Source of the DNA: JAEUMW01 sp039807745
Lineage (GTDB): Bacteria; Pseudomonadota; Gammaproteobacteria; Burkholderiales; JAEUMW01
Direction: 5' to 3'
Assembly: GCA_039807745.1 (NCBI GenBank)
Contig: JBDHRV010000039.1
Coordinates: 1-25,722, forward strand
Length of the DNA stretch: 25,722 bases
The number at the start of each line of letters is the position of its first letter. Within the stretch, counting starts at the first letter, position 1. Shown piece after piece: positions 1-14,139 of the stretch. Under the pieces are notes generated by a model. The model saw nothing but the letters and a program-made list of their open reading frames with translations. It searched no databases and was not told the DNA's origin. The translations under genes were made by a program, and so were the position numbers.

Positions 1-1555
1 ACAGGTGCTCGGCGATCTCGAAGAGGCGCTCGAGTCCGAGCGGGACCTGTACGCCTCGCTGCTGGCTTGGGACGGGATCGGAGAGCCCCCGACCTGGTCC
101 GGCCGAACCGCGCAGGATGTTCGCGAGACGATCGAAGAATACGAAGCCAGGATCGCCTGGGAAGAGAGTCATTATCTGGAGCGCTTCGTCTACGTCGAAC
201 CCTTGCCGCCGCTGCCCATCATCGCCGGCAACGATTATGCGGCGATCGAACCGTACTACGACAGTGCGGTGTGGGTCGATCGCGCGGAGCTCGCGGAGAT
301 CTGGCGCGCTGACGAGCTGATAGTCTCGACGAGCGAAGTCGACGGCGAGCCCGGTCTGCTTCACCTCGACCATCCGGACGGCGACCGGGCCACGATCACG
401 CTGGCGCGATCCGCCGACCCGATCGGCACCGGCATCGAAGTGATCGGCTTCGCGGATGGCACCGAGCTCACGATCCAGCAGGTGCTCGCGCGGGCGATCG
501 CGACGAGCAACTTCGCTGGCTGGGACGGGTATGACGAGCTGCTCGGCGGCCCCGACGCGGAAGTGCTTGCAGGGCGTGGCGGCGACGACTGCCTCGAAGG
601 CGGTGGAGGTCACGACACGCTCCTGGGCGGTGCAGGTGCCGACACGCTGCGCGGTGGCGCGGGCAACGACACCTATTACGTGAGCGCCGGCGACACCGCG
701 ACCGAGCGTTCGGGGCAGGGCGTCGATACCGTCTACGCTGACGTGACCTGGACGCTCGGCAGGTACTTCGAGAACCTGACCCTGAGCGGTACCGACGACA
801 TCGGCGCGACCGGAAACGGCTTTGCCAACGTGCTCACCGGCAACGCGGGCAGCAACTGGCTCGACGGCAAGGGCGGTGGAGACACGATGGCGGGCGGGTT
901 CGGCGACGACACGTACGTCGTCGCGCAGGGTGCCGACGTCGCGATCGAGAACATCGACCAGGGCCTCGACACCGTCATGGCGAGCATCGGCTACACGCTC
1001 GGAGAGAACCTGGAGAACCTGACCCTCACCGGTGTGAGGGCGATCAACGGCACCGGCAATGCGCTCGCCAACGAGCTCACCGGCAACGGCGCCAAGAACA
1101 GGCTTACCGGTGGCGCCGGCGACGATCGCCTCTCGGGGCTTGGCGGCAACGACACCCTCGCGGGCGGCCCGGGCGACGACACCTATCTGTTCGGACGCGG
1201 CGACGGCACCGACACCATCGTCGAGAACGACTCGACCCCCGGCAACAGCGACCGCGCGAGGTTTCTCGGCGGGGTCGCGCACGACCAGATCTGGTTCCGG
1301 CGCGTCGGCCACGATCTCGAAGCGAACATCATCGGTACCGACGATGCGCTCGTCCTGCGCGACTGGTATCGCGGCGCGGCGCGCCGGGTCGAGCGCATTC
1401 AGACCACAGATGGCGACAAGACGCTGCCCGCATCGAACGTCCAGGCGCTGGTCGACGCCATGGCCGCCTTCGCGCCGCCCGCACCGGGTATGACGACCCT
1501 CCCGCTCGACTACCAGACTGCGCTCAATCCGACGATCGCCGCAAGCTGGCAGTAA
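1..1555 (+). CDS. RTX (hemolysin-type calcium-binding repeat) secreted protein, 5' end outside window
   Basis: This is the C-terminal part of a glycine- and aspartate-rich RTX protein. Such proteins are exported by type I secretion and fold outside the cell when calcium binds their nonapeptide repeats. The frame is open from the first bases of the window; a GTG at 5 is only the first possible start codon, so the true start lies upstream. Counting from that GTG, residues 1-100 are charged and without clear identity. Residues 115-170 resemble the hemolysin calcium-binding-related domain (FADGTELTIQQVL). Residues 180-400 hold nonapeptide repeats such as GGAGNDTY and GGAGDDRL. Residues 425-490 are a second calcium-binding-related domain with DQIWFRR and LRDWYRG. 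The end (LPLDYQTAL...AASWQ) is a tail common in proteobacterial RTX proteins and probably includes the uncleaved secretion signal. No catalytic domain is visible, so the activity (adhesin, protease, lipase or other) is unknown. The stop is TAA at 1553. Confidence 0.88.
   Translation, partial: QVLGDLEEALESERDLYASLLAWDGIGEPPTWSGRTAQDVRETIEEYEARIAWEESHYLERFVYVEPLPPLPIIAGNDYAAIEPYYDSAVWVDRAELAEIWRADELIVSTSEVDGEPGLLHLDHPDGDRATITLARSADPIGTGIEVIGFADGTELTIQQVLARAIATSNFAGWDGYDELLGGPDAEVLAGRGGDDCLEGGGGHDTLLGGAGADTLRGGAGNDTYYVSAGDTATERSGQGVDTVYADVTWTLGRYFENLTLSGTDDIGATGNGFANVLTGNAGSNWLDGKGGGDTMAGGFGDDTYVVAQGADVAIENIDQGLDTVMASIGYTLGENLENLTLTGVRAINGTGNALANELTGNGAKNRLTGGAGDDRLSGLGGNDTLAGGPGDDTYLFGRGDGTDTIVENDSTPGNSDRARFLGGVAHDQIWFRRVGHDLEANIIGTDDALVLRDWYRGAARRVERIQTTDGDKTLPASNVQALVDAMAAFAPPAPGMTTLPLDYQTALNPTIAASWQ
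662..1171 (+). repeat. Two tandem RTX units inside the secreted protein, 80 and about 90 codons
   Basis: The motif G-N/D-D-T-Y recurs at 662, 902 and 1172. The first interval is exactly 240 bases (80 codons) and the second 270 bases. Each unit carries the same succession: a DTxYV strand, a Q-G-x-D-T-V turn, a Y/W-T-L-G strand, E-N-L-T-L, a G-T/A-G-N-G/A-x-A-N turn and an L-T-G-N nonapeptide. This is an internal duplication of a calcium-binding beta-roll block, which is usual in the family. Confidence 0.8.
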
Positions 1556-1577
1556 GACCAAATCCCCCACTCGTGCA

Positions 1578-2183
1578 TCACCCCGGAGCCGGCACCCTGA
1601 TCTTCCGCGGTCCCAGCAGTTCGTCGTCGACACTCACCTTCTTCGCCATGAAGATCGCTGAGTCGAGCTTGAAGCAGTTCCGTGTGCGGTAGAACTTGAG
1701 GGCGCGTTCGTTGTTCTCCGCCACCTCGAGCACGATGTGTGTGCAGCCGCGCAGCCGCGCCGCGTGCTCGATCTGCTCGAAGATGAAGGAGCCGACGCCC
1801 AGTCCGTGGTAGTTCGGGTGCACCGCGAGCTCTTCCACGAAGAGCGGGCGCATGCCGCGCTTCTCGAAATACCGGTGGTTCATCCAGTTGTCGGAGCCGG
1901 TGATCTCGTAAGCAAACTCGGCATACCCGACCAGTTCGTGCTTGCCGTCCTTCTTCAGCTCGAAGAGCAATTGCTCTATGCCTTCCTCTTCGTAGATCTC
2001 CTCGAAGTGCTTCTTGAGCCGCGGACGCTGGTACTCGACGGTCTCGCGGTTCACGTCGCGAAACACGAGCTTCAGGAATTCCCACACGCGATTCAAGTCG
2101 CGGCGATGCATGCGCCGCACGCGCAGCTCGAGCTCGGCTGCCTGGTCCGGCTGCTGTTCCGGCTGAAGTTCGGCGTCTGACAT
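1578..2183 (-). CDS. GNAT-family N-acetyltransferase
   Basis: A 201-residue cytoplasmic protein of the GNAT superfamily, which moves an acetyl group from acetyl-CoA to an amine. The core runs from about residue 20 (LRVRRMHRRDLNRVWEF) to 190. The acetyl-CoA binding motif A is clear at about 120-140 as VHPNYHGLGVGSFIFEQI, followed by the usual C-terminal element VAENNERALKFYRTRNCFK. Residues 1-18 are a Gln/Glu-rich tail. The Q/RxxGxG/A loop is represented by HGLGVG. The substrate cannot be told from sequence: RimI-like proteins acetylate ribosomal protein ends, others act on small molecules. It lies 72 bases downstream of aapP on the same strand but has its own candidate -10 box, and its 3' end faces the RTX gene across 22 bases. 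The start ATG at 2183 has no clear Shine-Dalgarno sequence. Confidence 0.85.
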   Translation of the reverse strand: MSDAELQPEQQPDQAAELELRVRRMHRRDLNRVWEFLKLVFRDVNRETVEYQRPRLKKHFEEIYEEEGIEQLLFELKKDGKHELVGYAEFAYEITGSDNWMNHRYFEKRGMRPLFVEELAVHPNYHGLGVGSFIFEQIEHAARLRGCTHIVLEVAENNERALKFYRTRNCFKLDSAIFMAKKVSVDDELLGPRKIRVPAPG

Positions 2184-2198
2184 GGCGAATGGACCGGA

Positions 2199-2204
2199 AT
2201 TATA
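2199..2204 (-). promoter_or_regulatory. Candidate -10 element for the GNAT gene
   Basis: Read on the minus strand this is a perfect TATAAT, rare in DNA this GC-rich, ending 15 bases before the ATG at 2183. A start of transcription about 7 bases further on would leave a leader of only some 8-9 bases, which agrees with the absence of a ribosome binding site. No good -35 hexamer sits at the right spacing. A possible hairpin (GCGCC at 2205-2209 with GGCGC at 2227-2231) lies just upstream and could end aapP transcription, but it has no T run. Confidence 0.35.
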
Positions 2205-2255
2205 GCGCCTGCTCCGCGCGGGCGGGGGCGCCGCACCTCCGGTTGCCTGCCCTTC

Positions 2256-2999
2256 TCAGTGACCGATGATCTTCGACAGGAACTCCCTCGTGCGCTCGTT
2301 CCGGGGATGGTCGAAGAACTCGCGCGGCGTGTTCTGCTCGACGATCTGTCCCTGGTCCATGAAGATCACCCGATCGGCCACTGCTCTGGCGAATCCCATC
2401 TCGTGCGTGACCACCAGCATCGTCATGCCCTGGCCGGCCAGCTCGATCATTACGTCGAGCACCTCCTTGATCGTCTCGGGGTCCAGCGCCGAGGTCGGCT
2501 CGTCGAACAGCATGATATTCGGCTGAAGGCAGAGCGCGCGGGCGATCGCCACCCGCTGCTGCTGGCCGCCCGAGAGCTGCAGCGGATACTTGCCGGCCTG
2601 GTCCGCAATGCGTACCCGCTCGAGCTGCTGCATGGCGCGGGACTCGGCCTCCCGCCGCGGTGTCTTGCCGACCCACATCGGCGCGAGCGTCAGGTTCTCG
2701 AGCACCGTGAGATGCGGAAAGAGATTGAACTGCTGGAAGACCATGCCCACACGACGGCGCACGGCGTCGATCGCCTTTGCATCGTCGCGTACCTCGATGC
2801 CGTCCACGGTAAGCCGTCCGGACTGATAGACCTCCAGGGCGTTCACGCAGCGGATCAGCGTCGACTTGCCGGACCCGGACGGACCGCAGATGACGATGCG
2901 CTCGCCGCTTGCCACCGTGAGGTCGATATCCCGCAGCACATGGAAGTCGTCGCCGTACCACTTGTTGACCTGCGCGAAGCGGATGATCGGATCGCTCAC
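2256..2999 (-). CDS. aapP: General L-amino-acid ABC transporter, ATP-binding subunit
   Basis: A 247-residue ATPase of the polar amino-acid transporter class (AapP/GltL/GlnQ). It sits on the inner face of the membrane and drives import by hydrolysing ATP. Walker A is GPSGSGKST (about residues 36-44), the Q-loop region is GMVFQQFNLFPHLTVLEN, the ABC signature is LSGGQQQR, Walker B is IMLFDEPTSALD and the switch His lies in VVTHEMGFA. Length and motif order match the family. The GTG at 2999 is chosen because it gives the normal N-terminus (SDPIIRFAQVNKWYG) and overlaps the aapM stop by four bases (GTGA), so translation is probably coupled. It is the last gene of the transporter set and is followed 72 bases later by the GNAT gene. 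Confidence 0.93.
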   Translation of the reverse strand: MSDPIIRFAQVNKWYGDDFHVLRDIDLTVASGERIVICGPSGSGKSTLIRCVNALEVYQSGRLTVDGIEVRDDAKAIDAVRRRVGMVFQQFNLFPHLTVLENLTLAPMWVGKTPRREAESRAMQQLERVRIADQAGKYPLQLSGGQQQRVAIARALCLQPNIMLFDEPTSALDPETIKEVLDVMIELAGQGMTMLVVTHEMGFARAVADRVIFMDQGQIVEQNTPREFFDHPRNERTREFLSKIIGH

Positions 3000-4099
3000 G
3001 GCGTCCGGCTCGCGCCGACCTGCCTTTCGACCCACAGACTGTAGCGCGACATCGCGAAGCAGAAGACGAAGTAGATGGCGGCGATGAAAAGGTAAGCCTC
3101 GATCTTGAACGGCCGCCACGCGATGTCGGAATTGAGTGCGAGCCCGAGCGCGCCGGTGAGTTCGTAGAGCGAGACGATGGTCACCAGCGACGTGTCCTTG
3201 AAGAGGGCGATGAAGTTGTTCATCAGGCTCGGGACCACTGCCGCGAGCGCCTGCGGCAGCACGATCTTGACTTGCGTCTGCCAGTAGCCGAGGCCGAGCG
3301 CGGTGGCCGCCTCCAGCTGTGCGCGAGGGATCGCCTGCAGCCCGCCGCGCACGATCTCCGCCATATAGGCCGCGGCGAAGAGCGCGATGCCGACCAGCAC
3401 GCGTGTGAGCACGTCGATGGTAACGCCCTGCGGGAGCAGGAGCGGGAACATGAACGAGGCCATGAAGAGGACCGAGATCAGCGGCACGCCGCGCACGAGC
3501 TCGACGTAGGCCACACAGAGGGCGCGGATCGCGGGCAGGTGGCCACGCCGACCCAGCGCCACCAGAATCGCAATGGGAAAGGCGAGGAAAATCGATAAGG
3601 TCGCGAGCATGACGGTGAGCGGCAGGCCGCCCCACAGCTCTGTGCGCACCGGCGTGAGTCCGAAGAGGCCGCCGCCCATCAGCACGAAAAAGATGGCGAC
3701 TACCGATGCCCACATTACCGCGAGCCAGGGACGCCAGAATCGGCGGATACAGCTTGTAACGAGCGCACCCAGCATCAGCGCCGTGGCCACTTCCGGCCGC
3801 CACTGCTGGTCGAACGGATAGCGGCCGAACAGGATGAGTCGATACTTCTCCGCCACCACTCCCCAGCACGCACCGACACCGCGGACTGCCTGGCAGGCGT
3901 CGGCATCGGGTGCGAAGACCGCGCCGCCTACCGACCATCGCAGGATGCCGGGCAGCAGGTAGAGCGCGATGCCGATCAGCACCAGCGTGGTGAGCGCGCT
4001 TTGCCAATCGCCGAACAGATTGTGCCGCAGCCACGCCACGCCACCGCCCGGGCGCACCGGCGCCGGACGCGGCGCGATGGGGCAAAACGCATCGCCCAT
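2996..4099 (-). CDS. aapM: General L-amino-acid ABC transporter permease (second)
   Basis: A 367-residue inner-membrane permease of the HisM/AapM type. An N-terminal hydrophobic helix (about 32-52) is followed by a periplasmic stretch with Cys residues, then several helices. The C-terminal half holds the permease core: VELVRGVPLISVLFMASF and the ABC-docking EAA loop AQLEAATALGLGYWQTQVKIVLPQA in two adjoining pieces, then PSLMNNFIALFKDTSLV. It should pair with AapQ to form the channel. The ATG at 4099 is two bases after the aapQ stop, with GGAG about 8 bases upstream (plus-strand CTCC at 4108-4111), which supports this start over longer readings. Its stop overlaps the aapP start. The length is normal for AapM, which is longer than the two-gene HisQ/HisM permeases. 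Confidence 0.92.
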   Translation of the reverse strand: MGDAFCPIAPRPAPVRPGGGVAWLRHNLFGDWQSALTTLVLIGIALYLLPGILRWSVGGAVFAPDADACQAVRGVGACWGVVAEKYRLILFGRYPFDQQWRPEVATALMLGALVTSCIRRFWRPWLAVMWASVVAIFFVLMGGGLFGLTPVRTELWGGLPLTVMLATLSIFLAFPIAILVALGRRGHLPAIRALCVAYVELVRGVPLISVLFMASFMFPLLLPQGVTIDVLTRVLVGIALFAAAYMAEIVRGGLQAIPRAQLEAATALGLGYWQTQVKIVLPQALAAVVPSLMNNFIALFKDTSLVTIVSLYELTGALGLALNSDIAWRPFKIEAYLFIAAIYFVFCFAMSRYSLWVERQVGASRTP

Positions 4100-4101
4100 C
4101 G

Positions 4102-5277
4102 TCAACGCTCCGTGATGGCCACGCGGCGGTTGTACCAGTTCATGCAGACCGACGTCGCGAGCGACGTCGTGAGATACACCGCCATGATGATCGCGATGCA
4201 CTCGACGGCGCGCCCGCTCTGATTCAACGTGGTGTTGGCGATCGACACGACATCCGGGTAGCCGATCGCGACCGCCAGGGAGGAGTTCTTGGTCAGATTC
4301 AGATACTGGTTGGTGAGCGGCGGGACGATCACGCGCAGCGCCAGGGGCAGCACCACCAGCCGCATCTGGAGGCGGGGTGACAAACCCAGCGCGCGCGCCG
4401 CTTCCACCTGACCCCGGTCCACCGATTGAATGCCACTTCGCACGACCTCGGCCACGAAGGCGGCGGTGTAGAGCACGAGTCCGAGCAGCAGCGCGAGGAA
4501 TTCCGGGGTCGCGCTCGCCCCACCGTCGACCGCGAAGGCGAGTTGCTCCGGAACATTCCATTCACTCGGAGCCCCCGCCCACCAGCCGAGGCCGGCGCAC
4601 AGCACCACGGCGAGCACGGGCAGCCACAGCCGGTCGTGCTCCTGCCCGGTGCGCTCGAACCGCCGCTGCGCCCAGCGCCGCCAGGTCCAGCCGGCCGCGA
4701 GACCCGCTCCCGCTCCGAAGAGCGCCCAGAGGTGTCCCGCGCTCCACGCGGGTACTGGGAAGGCCAAGCCGCCCTTGCTCAGGTAGACACCTCCCGCGAC
4801 GCTCCAAGCCGCGTGCGGGGGCGGCAGCACATCGACGAAGAGCAGATACCACATGAGCAACTGCAGGAGGAGCGGTACGTTGCGGAACACCTCGACGTAG
4901 ACATAGCACAGACCGCGCACCAGCGCGTTGCGCGAGAAGCGGCCGACGCCAAGCGCGACGCCGACGACCGTCGTGAGAACGATGCCGATCAGCGCGACGC
5001 GAATCGTGTTGAGCAGGCCGATCCAGATCGCTTTCGCATACGAGTCGCCGGGGCTGAAGGAGATCGGGGTTTCGCCGATCTCGAAGCCGGCTGCCGAACC
5101 CAGGAAGTCGAAGCCGCTCTGGATGCCCCGTGCGTGCAGGTTCGCGAGCGTGTTGTGCGCGAGCCACCAGACGCCCAGGCCGACGGCGCCGACCGCGACC
5201 GCCTGGTAGAGCACCCCGCGCGCGGCGCGGCTGCGCCATGACCAGTGCGGGCGTCGGGGCGGAGGGCGGGGGTTCAA
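4102..5277 (-). CDS. aapQ: General L-amino-acid ABC transporter permease (first)
   Basis: A 391-residue inner-membrane permease of the AapQ type. Recognisable features are the N-terminal helix, the family phrase HNTLANLHARGIQSGFDFLG, the GDSYAKAIWIGLLNTIRVA segment before the first core helix, EVFRNVPLLLQLLMWY, and the EAA-type docking loop GQVEAARALGLSPRLQMRL followed by PPLTNQYLNLTKNSSLAVAIG. A 100-residue insertion with extra helices in the middle is typical of AapQ. The best start is a TTG at 5277, ten bases after the aapJ stop. There is no strong Shine-Dalgarno, but the next candidate is a GTG about 20 codons further in, which would remove part of the conserved N-terminus. The start is therefore moderately certain and the identity high. 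Confidence 0.9.
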   Translation of the reverse strand: MNPRPPPRRPHWSWRSRAARGVLYQAVAVGAVGLGVWWLAHNTLANLHARGIQSGFDFLGSAAGFEIGETPISFSPGDSYAKAIWIGLLNTIRVALIGIVLTTVVGVALGVGRFSRNALVRGLCYVYVEVFRNVPLLLQLLMWYLLFVDVLPPPHAAWSVAGGVYLSKGGLAFPVPAWSAGHLWALFGAGAGLAAGWTWRRWAQRRFERTGQEHDRLWLPVLAVVLCAGLGWWAGAPSEWNVPEQLAFAVDGGASATPEFLALLLGLVLYTAAFVAEVVRSGIQSVDRGQVEAARALGLSPRLQMRLVVLPLALRVIVPPLTNQYLNLTKNSSLAVAIGYPDVVSIANTTLNQSGRAVECIAIIMAVYLTTSLATSVCMNWYNRRVAITER

Positions 5278-5287
5278 CGCGGGCGCG

Positions 5288-6322
5288 TCAGCGGATGGGG
5301 GGCGCGTAGATGAGGCCGCCGTTCGACCACAGCGCGTTCATTCCGCGTGGCAGCCCGATCGGCGTTCTCGGACCGAGGTTGCGATCGAAGATCTCGCCAT
5401 AGTTGCCGACGGCCTTGATGGCCCGATACGCCCATTCCTTGTCGAGACCTAAGGCCTTGCCGCTGTCCTCGGTGCCGCCGCCCAGGAGGCGTGCGATGGC
5501 CGGGTTCGCGCCGTCCTTCTTCTGCCGGTCTGCGTCGGCCTGGGTCACGCCGAGCTCTTCGGCCTCGATCAGTGCGAAGGCGACCCACTTCACGATCGCG
5601 AAGAATTCATCGTCGCCGCGGCGCACGGCGGGGCCCAGCGGTTCCCTGGAGATCAGCTCGGGCAGGATCACGTGCTCGTCCGGCTTCGGTGCTTCCCGGG
5701 CGCGGATCGACGCCAGCGCCGAGGCGTCGGTCGTGTACGCCTGGCAGCGGCCGCCGAAGTATGCGGCATTCGTCGCCGCGAAATCCGAGAACACCACGGG
5801 CTTCAGGTTCAGGTTGTTGGCGCGCGAGAAGTCACTCAGGTTGCGCTCGGTGGTGGTGCCGGATTGCACGCACACGGTCGCGCCCTGCAATGCCTTGGCG
5901 CTCTTCACGTTGAGGCGCTTCGGCACCAGGAAGCCCTGGCCGTCGTAGAAGACGATCGAGGTGAAGTGCAGACCGAGCGATGCGTCGCGCGTGGACGTCC
6001 ACGTGGTGTTGCGCGAGAGGAGATCGACCTCTCCGGACTGGAGCGCGGTAAAGCGCTGCTGGGATGTGAGCGGCGCGAAGCGCACCTTGTCGCCGTCCTT
6101 CAGCACGGCCGCCGCGATGGCGCGGCAGATGTCCACGTCGAGCCCGGTCCAGCGTCCCTGGCTGTCGGCCGCCGAGAACCCGGCGACACCGGTGCTGACG
6201 CCGCAGACGAGCTCGCCGCGCTTGCGGATGGCATCGAGGTCTTTCCCCGCCAGGACCGGCAGTGATACCAGCGCAGCGGCCACGCAGGCAGCGACCGACG
6301 CGCGCTCGACCGTCCGTTTCAT
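5288..6322 (-). CDS. aapJ: General L-amino-acid ABC transporter periplasmic binding protein
   Basis: A 344-residue exported solute-binding protein of family 3. A signal peptide is visible at residues 1-25: basic MKRTVER, a hydrophobic Ala/Val/Leu run, and likely cleavage after LAG. The mature part begins DLDAIRKRGELVCGV, followed by the ligand-binding GLDVDICRAIAAAVL and QQRFTALQSGEVDLLSRNTT. Length and the C-terminal ALGLDKEWAYRAIKAVGNYG...FDRNLG match AapJ, which captures a broad range of L-amino acids, often glutamate and aspartate. The ATG at 6322 overlaps the stop of the preceding DUF364 gene by four bases (ATGA), tying the transporter to the genes upstream. Substrate range cannot be read from sequence. 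Confidence 0.93.
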   Translation of the reverse strand: MKRTVERASVAACVAAALVSLPVLAGKDLDAIRKRGELVCGVSTGVAGFSAADSQGRWTGLDVDICRAIAAAVLKDGDKVRFAPLTSQQRFTALQSGEVDLLSRNTTWTSTRDASLGLHFTSIVFYDGQGFLVPKRLNVKSAKALQGATVCVQSGTTTERNLSDFSRANNLNLKPVVFSDFAATNAAYFGGRCQAYTTDASALASIRAREAPKPDEHVILPELISREPLGPAVRRGDDEFFAIVKWVAFALIEAEELGVTQADADRQKKDGANPAIARLLGGGTEDSGKALGLDKEWAYRAIKAVGNYGEIFDRNLGPRTPIGLPRGMNALWSNGGLIYAPPIR

Positions 6323-7178
6323 GGCGGCGCCCGCGTCGCGCGTTCGAGCAGCGCAGCGAAGCCAGGATAGGACGCGTTGCGCTGGATGCAGTATTTTTTC
6401 GTGGTGCCGCCCCACGGTTGCAGCGCGCCGCATACGTTCATGAACGCATCGGGGTCGATCACTTCCGCGCCGCCCACGGTCGACACGCCGCGAGCGAACA
6501 GCGGATCGGGCACGCACCCCGCGCTCGGTCCCACCAGCACGAATGCCTTCGCGTGCGCGGCCTGCGCCAGCACGTCGTCCAGCGTGCCGTTCAGGAGCAC
6601 GGTGCTGGTCGAGACGATCTTGTCGCAGGCGGCGAGCTTGCCAGGCTCGAGCGTCACCTCGAGCCCCGCCGCGTGCTGCACGAGCGCTGCGTCGAGCTCC
6701 AGCACGGTGAGCGCCACGCGAAGCTCGCGGCACCGCTCCACCAGGGGGCCGAAGTAACCGATCATGCCGAGGTGATCGCCGGGCGTGAGCTCGAGGGAGC
6801 CGAAGGAGTTGGTGGCGTAGTCGGGCGCAAAGCCGGCGCGGCGAAACAGGCACTGGCTGATGGCATTGATGGCCGCGAGCCCGAGCACCCGATCGGCCAT
6901 GCGCGGCGAGACGAAGCGCTGTGCGAGCCGCGCCGGATCCATCCCGATCACGCTCGCATCGGCGCGCACGGCCTGCACGCCGGAGAGCCCGTCTGCGAGC
7001 AGCGTATAGGCGATGCCGGTGCTGCCGTCCGCGAGCTGCACCGCCGAGAACTCGCATTCCCGGCCCGGCCTCGGCTGAAACGGCGGGACGTGGATGCGCG
7101 TGACGGCCGGCAGGCGCAGCGTGCTCGCGATGGTGTCGGTGATGGCAAGCAGCTCGTCGGCGACGGTCCGGTTCGGAT

Positions 7179-7182
<4 letters not shown>
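6319..7182 (-). CDS. DUF364-type protein (putative heavy-metal chelation / DUF4213 family)
   Basis: A 287-residue soluble protein resembling the DUF4213-DUF364 family, whose founding members carry the database label 'putative heavy-metal chelation'; no reaction is established. The N-terminal third (ELLAITDTIASTLRLPAV) would be the DUF4213 part. The C-terminal two thirds look like a Rossmann-type domain with GDHLGMIGYFGPLV, a KIVSTSTVLLNGTL stretch and FVLVGPSAGCVPDPLF. The ending FMNVCGALQPWGGTTKKYC is also family-like. There is no signal peptide or membrane segment. The GTG at 7182 overlaps the stop of the MalQ-TreY gene (GTGA) and is preceded by GAGGG nine bases upstream. Its own stop overlaps aapJ. 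Being locked between trehalose and amino-acid transport genes is unusual, and I cannot name its role. Confidence 0.75.
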
Positions 7183-12285
<5,103 letters not shown>

Positions 12286-12293
<8 letters not shown>

Positions 12294-14103
12294 CGGGCGC
12301 TTCCAGCAGCCATGCGACGCTCCACGGCGGGCAGGCGCGCTCCGATGACGGATGGGTTGAGTGGATGATGCGTCCTCGCGGCAGCGCCACGTCCTCGAGC
12401 GCCGCGTCCGACAGGTTGCACACGAGGTGCAGCATCGCGCCGTCGCCGAGTTGCCAGTCGACCGCCAGTCCATGACGTTGGAAGCGTCGGTACTGGCCGC
12501 CTGTGCGCATGCCTGCGAGCCGCGGCACGATCTCGGTGCGGCGCAGCGCGAGCAGCCGTCGATAGCGCGCGAGGCACGCGGCGCCCCGTTCGCATTCGCC
12601 CCAGTCGAGCTTCGACGAGACGAAGGTCGCGCCTGCGGACGGGTCCGGGATGCGTTCGCGCGCGGCCGGGTCGCGAAAGCGCGTCAGGCGTGCGAACTCC
12701 TTGCGGCGCCCGGCCGTCACCGCGGGCGCGAGCGACGGCTCGAAATCGCAGAAGAACAGGAACGGCTGCGTGGCGCCCCATTCCTCGCCCATGAAGAGCA
12801 GCGGCGGAGCGGGTGCGAGCAGCAGCACCGCGAGCGCCGCGGCGAGCGGTTCGGGACGCGCGAGGGCGGTCAGACGCTCGCCGAAGGCGCGGTTGCCGAT
12901 CTGGTCGTGATTCTGCAGGAAGCTCACGAACGCCGTCGCCGGTAACGCGCCGCTGGGCTCCCCGCGGCAACGTTCGCCGCGATAGAGGGAGCGCTCGCCC
13001 TGGTACGCGAAACCTTCCGCCAGGCAGCGGCCGAGATGCGCGGTTGGGTCGTCCGCGTAGTCGGCGTAGTACCCCTCGTCCTCGCCCGTGAGCAGCACGT
13101 GCAGCGCGTGGTGGATGTCGTCGTTCCACTGCGCGTCGTAGCACGCGCCTGCTTTCCGCTGGGCACAGAGGTGTTGCACGCGGTTGTCGTCGTTTTCGAG
13201 CACGAGGTGCACGTGCCGCGTCGCACCCGGGCCGGCGCGCACGGCAGCCGCGATCTCCTCCAGGATATCCGGACGCGAGCCGTCGTGGATCGCGTGCACC
13301 GCATCGAGTCGCAAGCCGTCGAAATGGAACTCCTCCAGCCAGTAGAGCGCGTTGTGCACGTAGAACTCGCGCACCGTGCGGCGCGCCGGGCCCTCGAAGT
13401 CGATGGCGCTGCCCCAGGGTGTGTGGTGGCGGTCGGTGAAGAACTGCGGCGCGTACAGGTGCAGGTAGTTGCCCTCGGGTCCGAAGTGGTTGTACACGAC
13501 GTCGAGGAACACCATGAGCCCGCGCGCGTGCGCCGCCTGCACCAGGCGCTTGAGATCGTCGGGCGTGCCGTACGCGGCGTCCGGCGCGAAGAGCAGCGCG
13601 CCGTCATAGCCCCAGTCGCGCGTCCCCGGAAAGTCGGCCACGGGCATCAGCTCGATGGCGGTGATGCCGAGATCGGCGAGGTGGTCGAGCCGGCGCTCGA
13701 CGCCGGCAAAGGTGCCTGCGGGCGTGAAGGTCCCGACATGCAGTTCGTAGAGCACGACCTCGTGCCAGGGCCGACCCGTCCAGTTGCCGTCCTGCCAGTC
13801 GAAGGCGAGCGGATCGACGACCGCGCTCGCCCCGTGTATGTCGTCGGGATTCCAGCGCGAGGCTGGATCGGGCACCGCCTGACCATCGATGATGAAGTGG
13901 TAACGGTCGCCGGCACGAACACTCGGCTGCGCGAGCTCGAACCAGCCGGCGCCAACCGCCACGGCCGGAACGTCTTGCGCGTCCTCATCCGTGCCCTGCA
14001 AGCGCACGGCGACCTCGCGCGCGGCTGGCGCCCACAGGCGGAAGCGCGCGCCGCCCGCGGGGAGCAGCGCGCAGCCGAAGGGCATCGCGTGTCTGCGCTT
14101 CAT
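12286..14103 (-). CDS. treZ: Maltooligosyltrehalose trehalohydrolase
   Basis: A 605-residue cytoplasmic GH13 enzyme that releases free trehalose from the maltooligosyltrehalose made by TreY. The N-terminal beta-sandwich (about 10-95: ARFRLWAPAAREVAVRL) is followed by the catalytic barrel. Motifs are YELHVGTFTPAGTFAGV, FLDVVYNHFGPEGNYL, the nucleophile in FDGLRLDAVHAI, the acid/base Glu in HLVLENDDN and the third Asp in FLQNHDQIGNRAFGERL; all three catalytic residues are present. The MGEEW phrase lies near residue 440 and a C-terminal sheet domain follows. The ATG at 14103 is the upstream choice; MPFGCAL six codons later is an alternative. The gene follows the channel-like gene after 36 bases, and its stop lies inside the start region of MalQ-TreY. 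Length is normal. Confidence 0.93.
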
Positions 14104-14139
14104 GGTTTGGCGCCGCTCAAACGCCGCTGCGCCGCCGCG

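Noticed and set aside
662..1171. RTX repeats as a minisatellite or mobile repeat
   Set aside because: The repetition is at protein level in a calcium-binding beta-roll, as usual for the family. The DNA copies have diverged.
1..1555. Complete RTX toxin gene starting at the GTG at 5
   Set aside because: The frame is open to the window edge, there is no ribosome site, and no activity domain is present; it is a 3' fragment.
3000..4085. N-terminal extension of aapP overlapping aapM in another frame
   Set aside because: The added sequence is Arg/Ala-rich shadow of the permease. The GTG at 2999 gives the normal ATPase N-terminus and a GTGA overlap.
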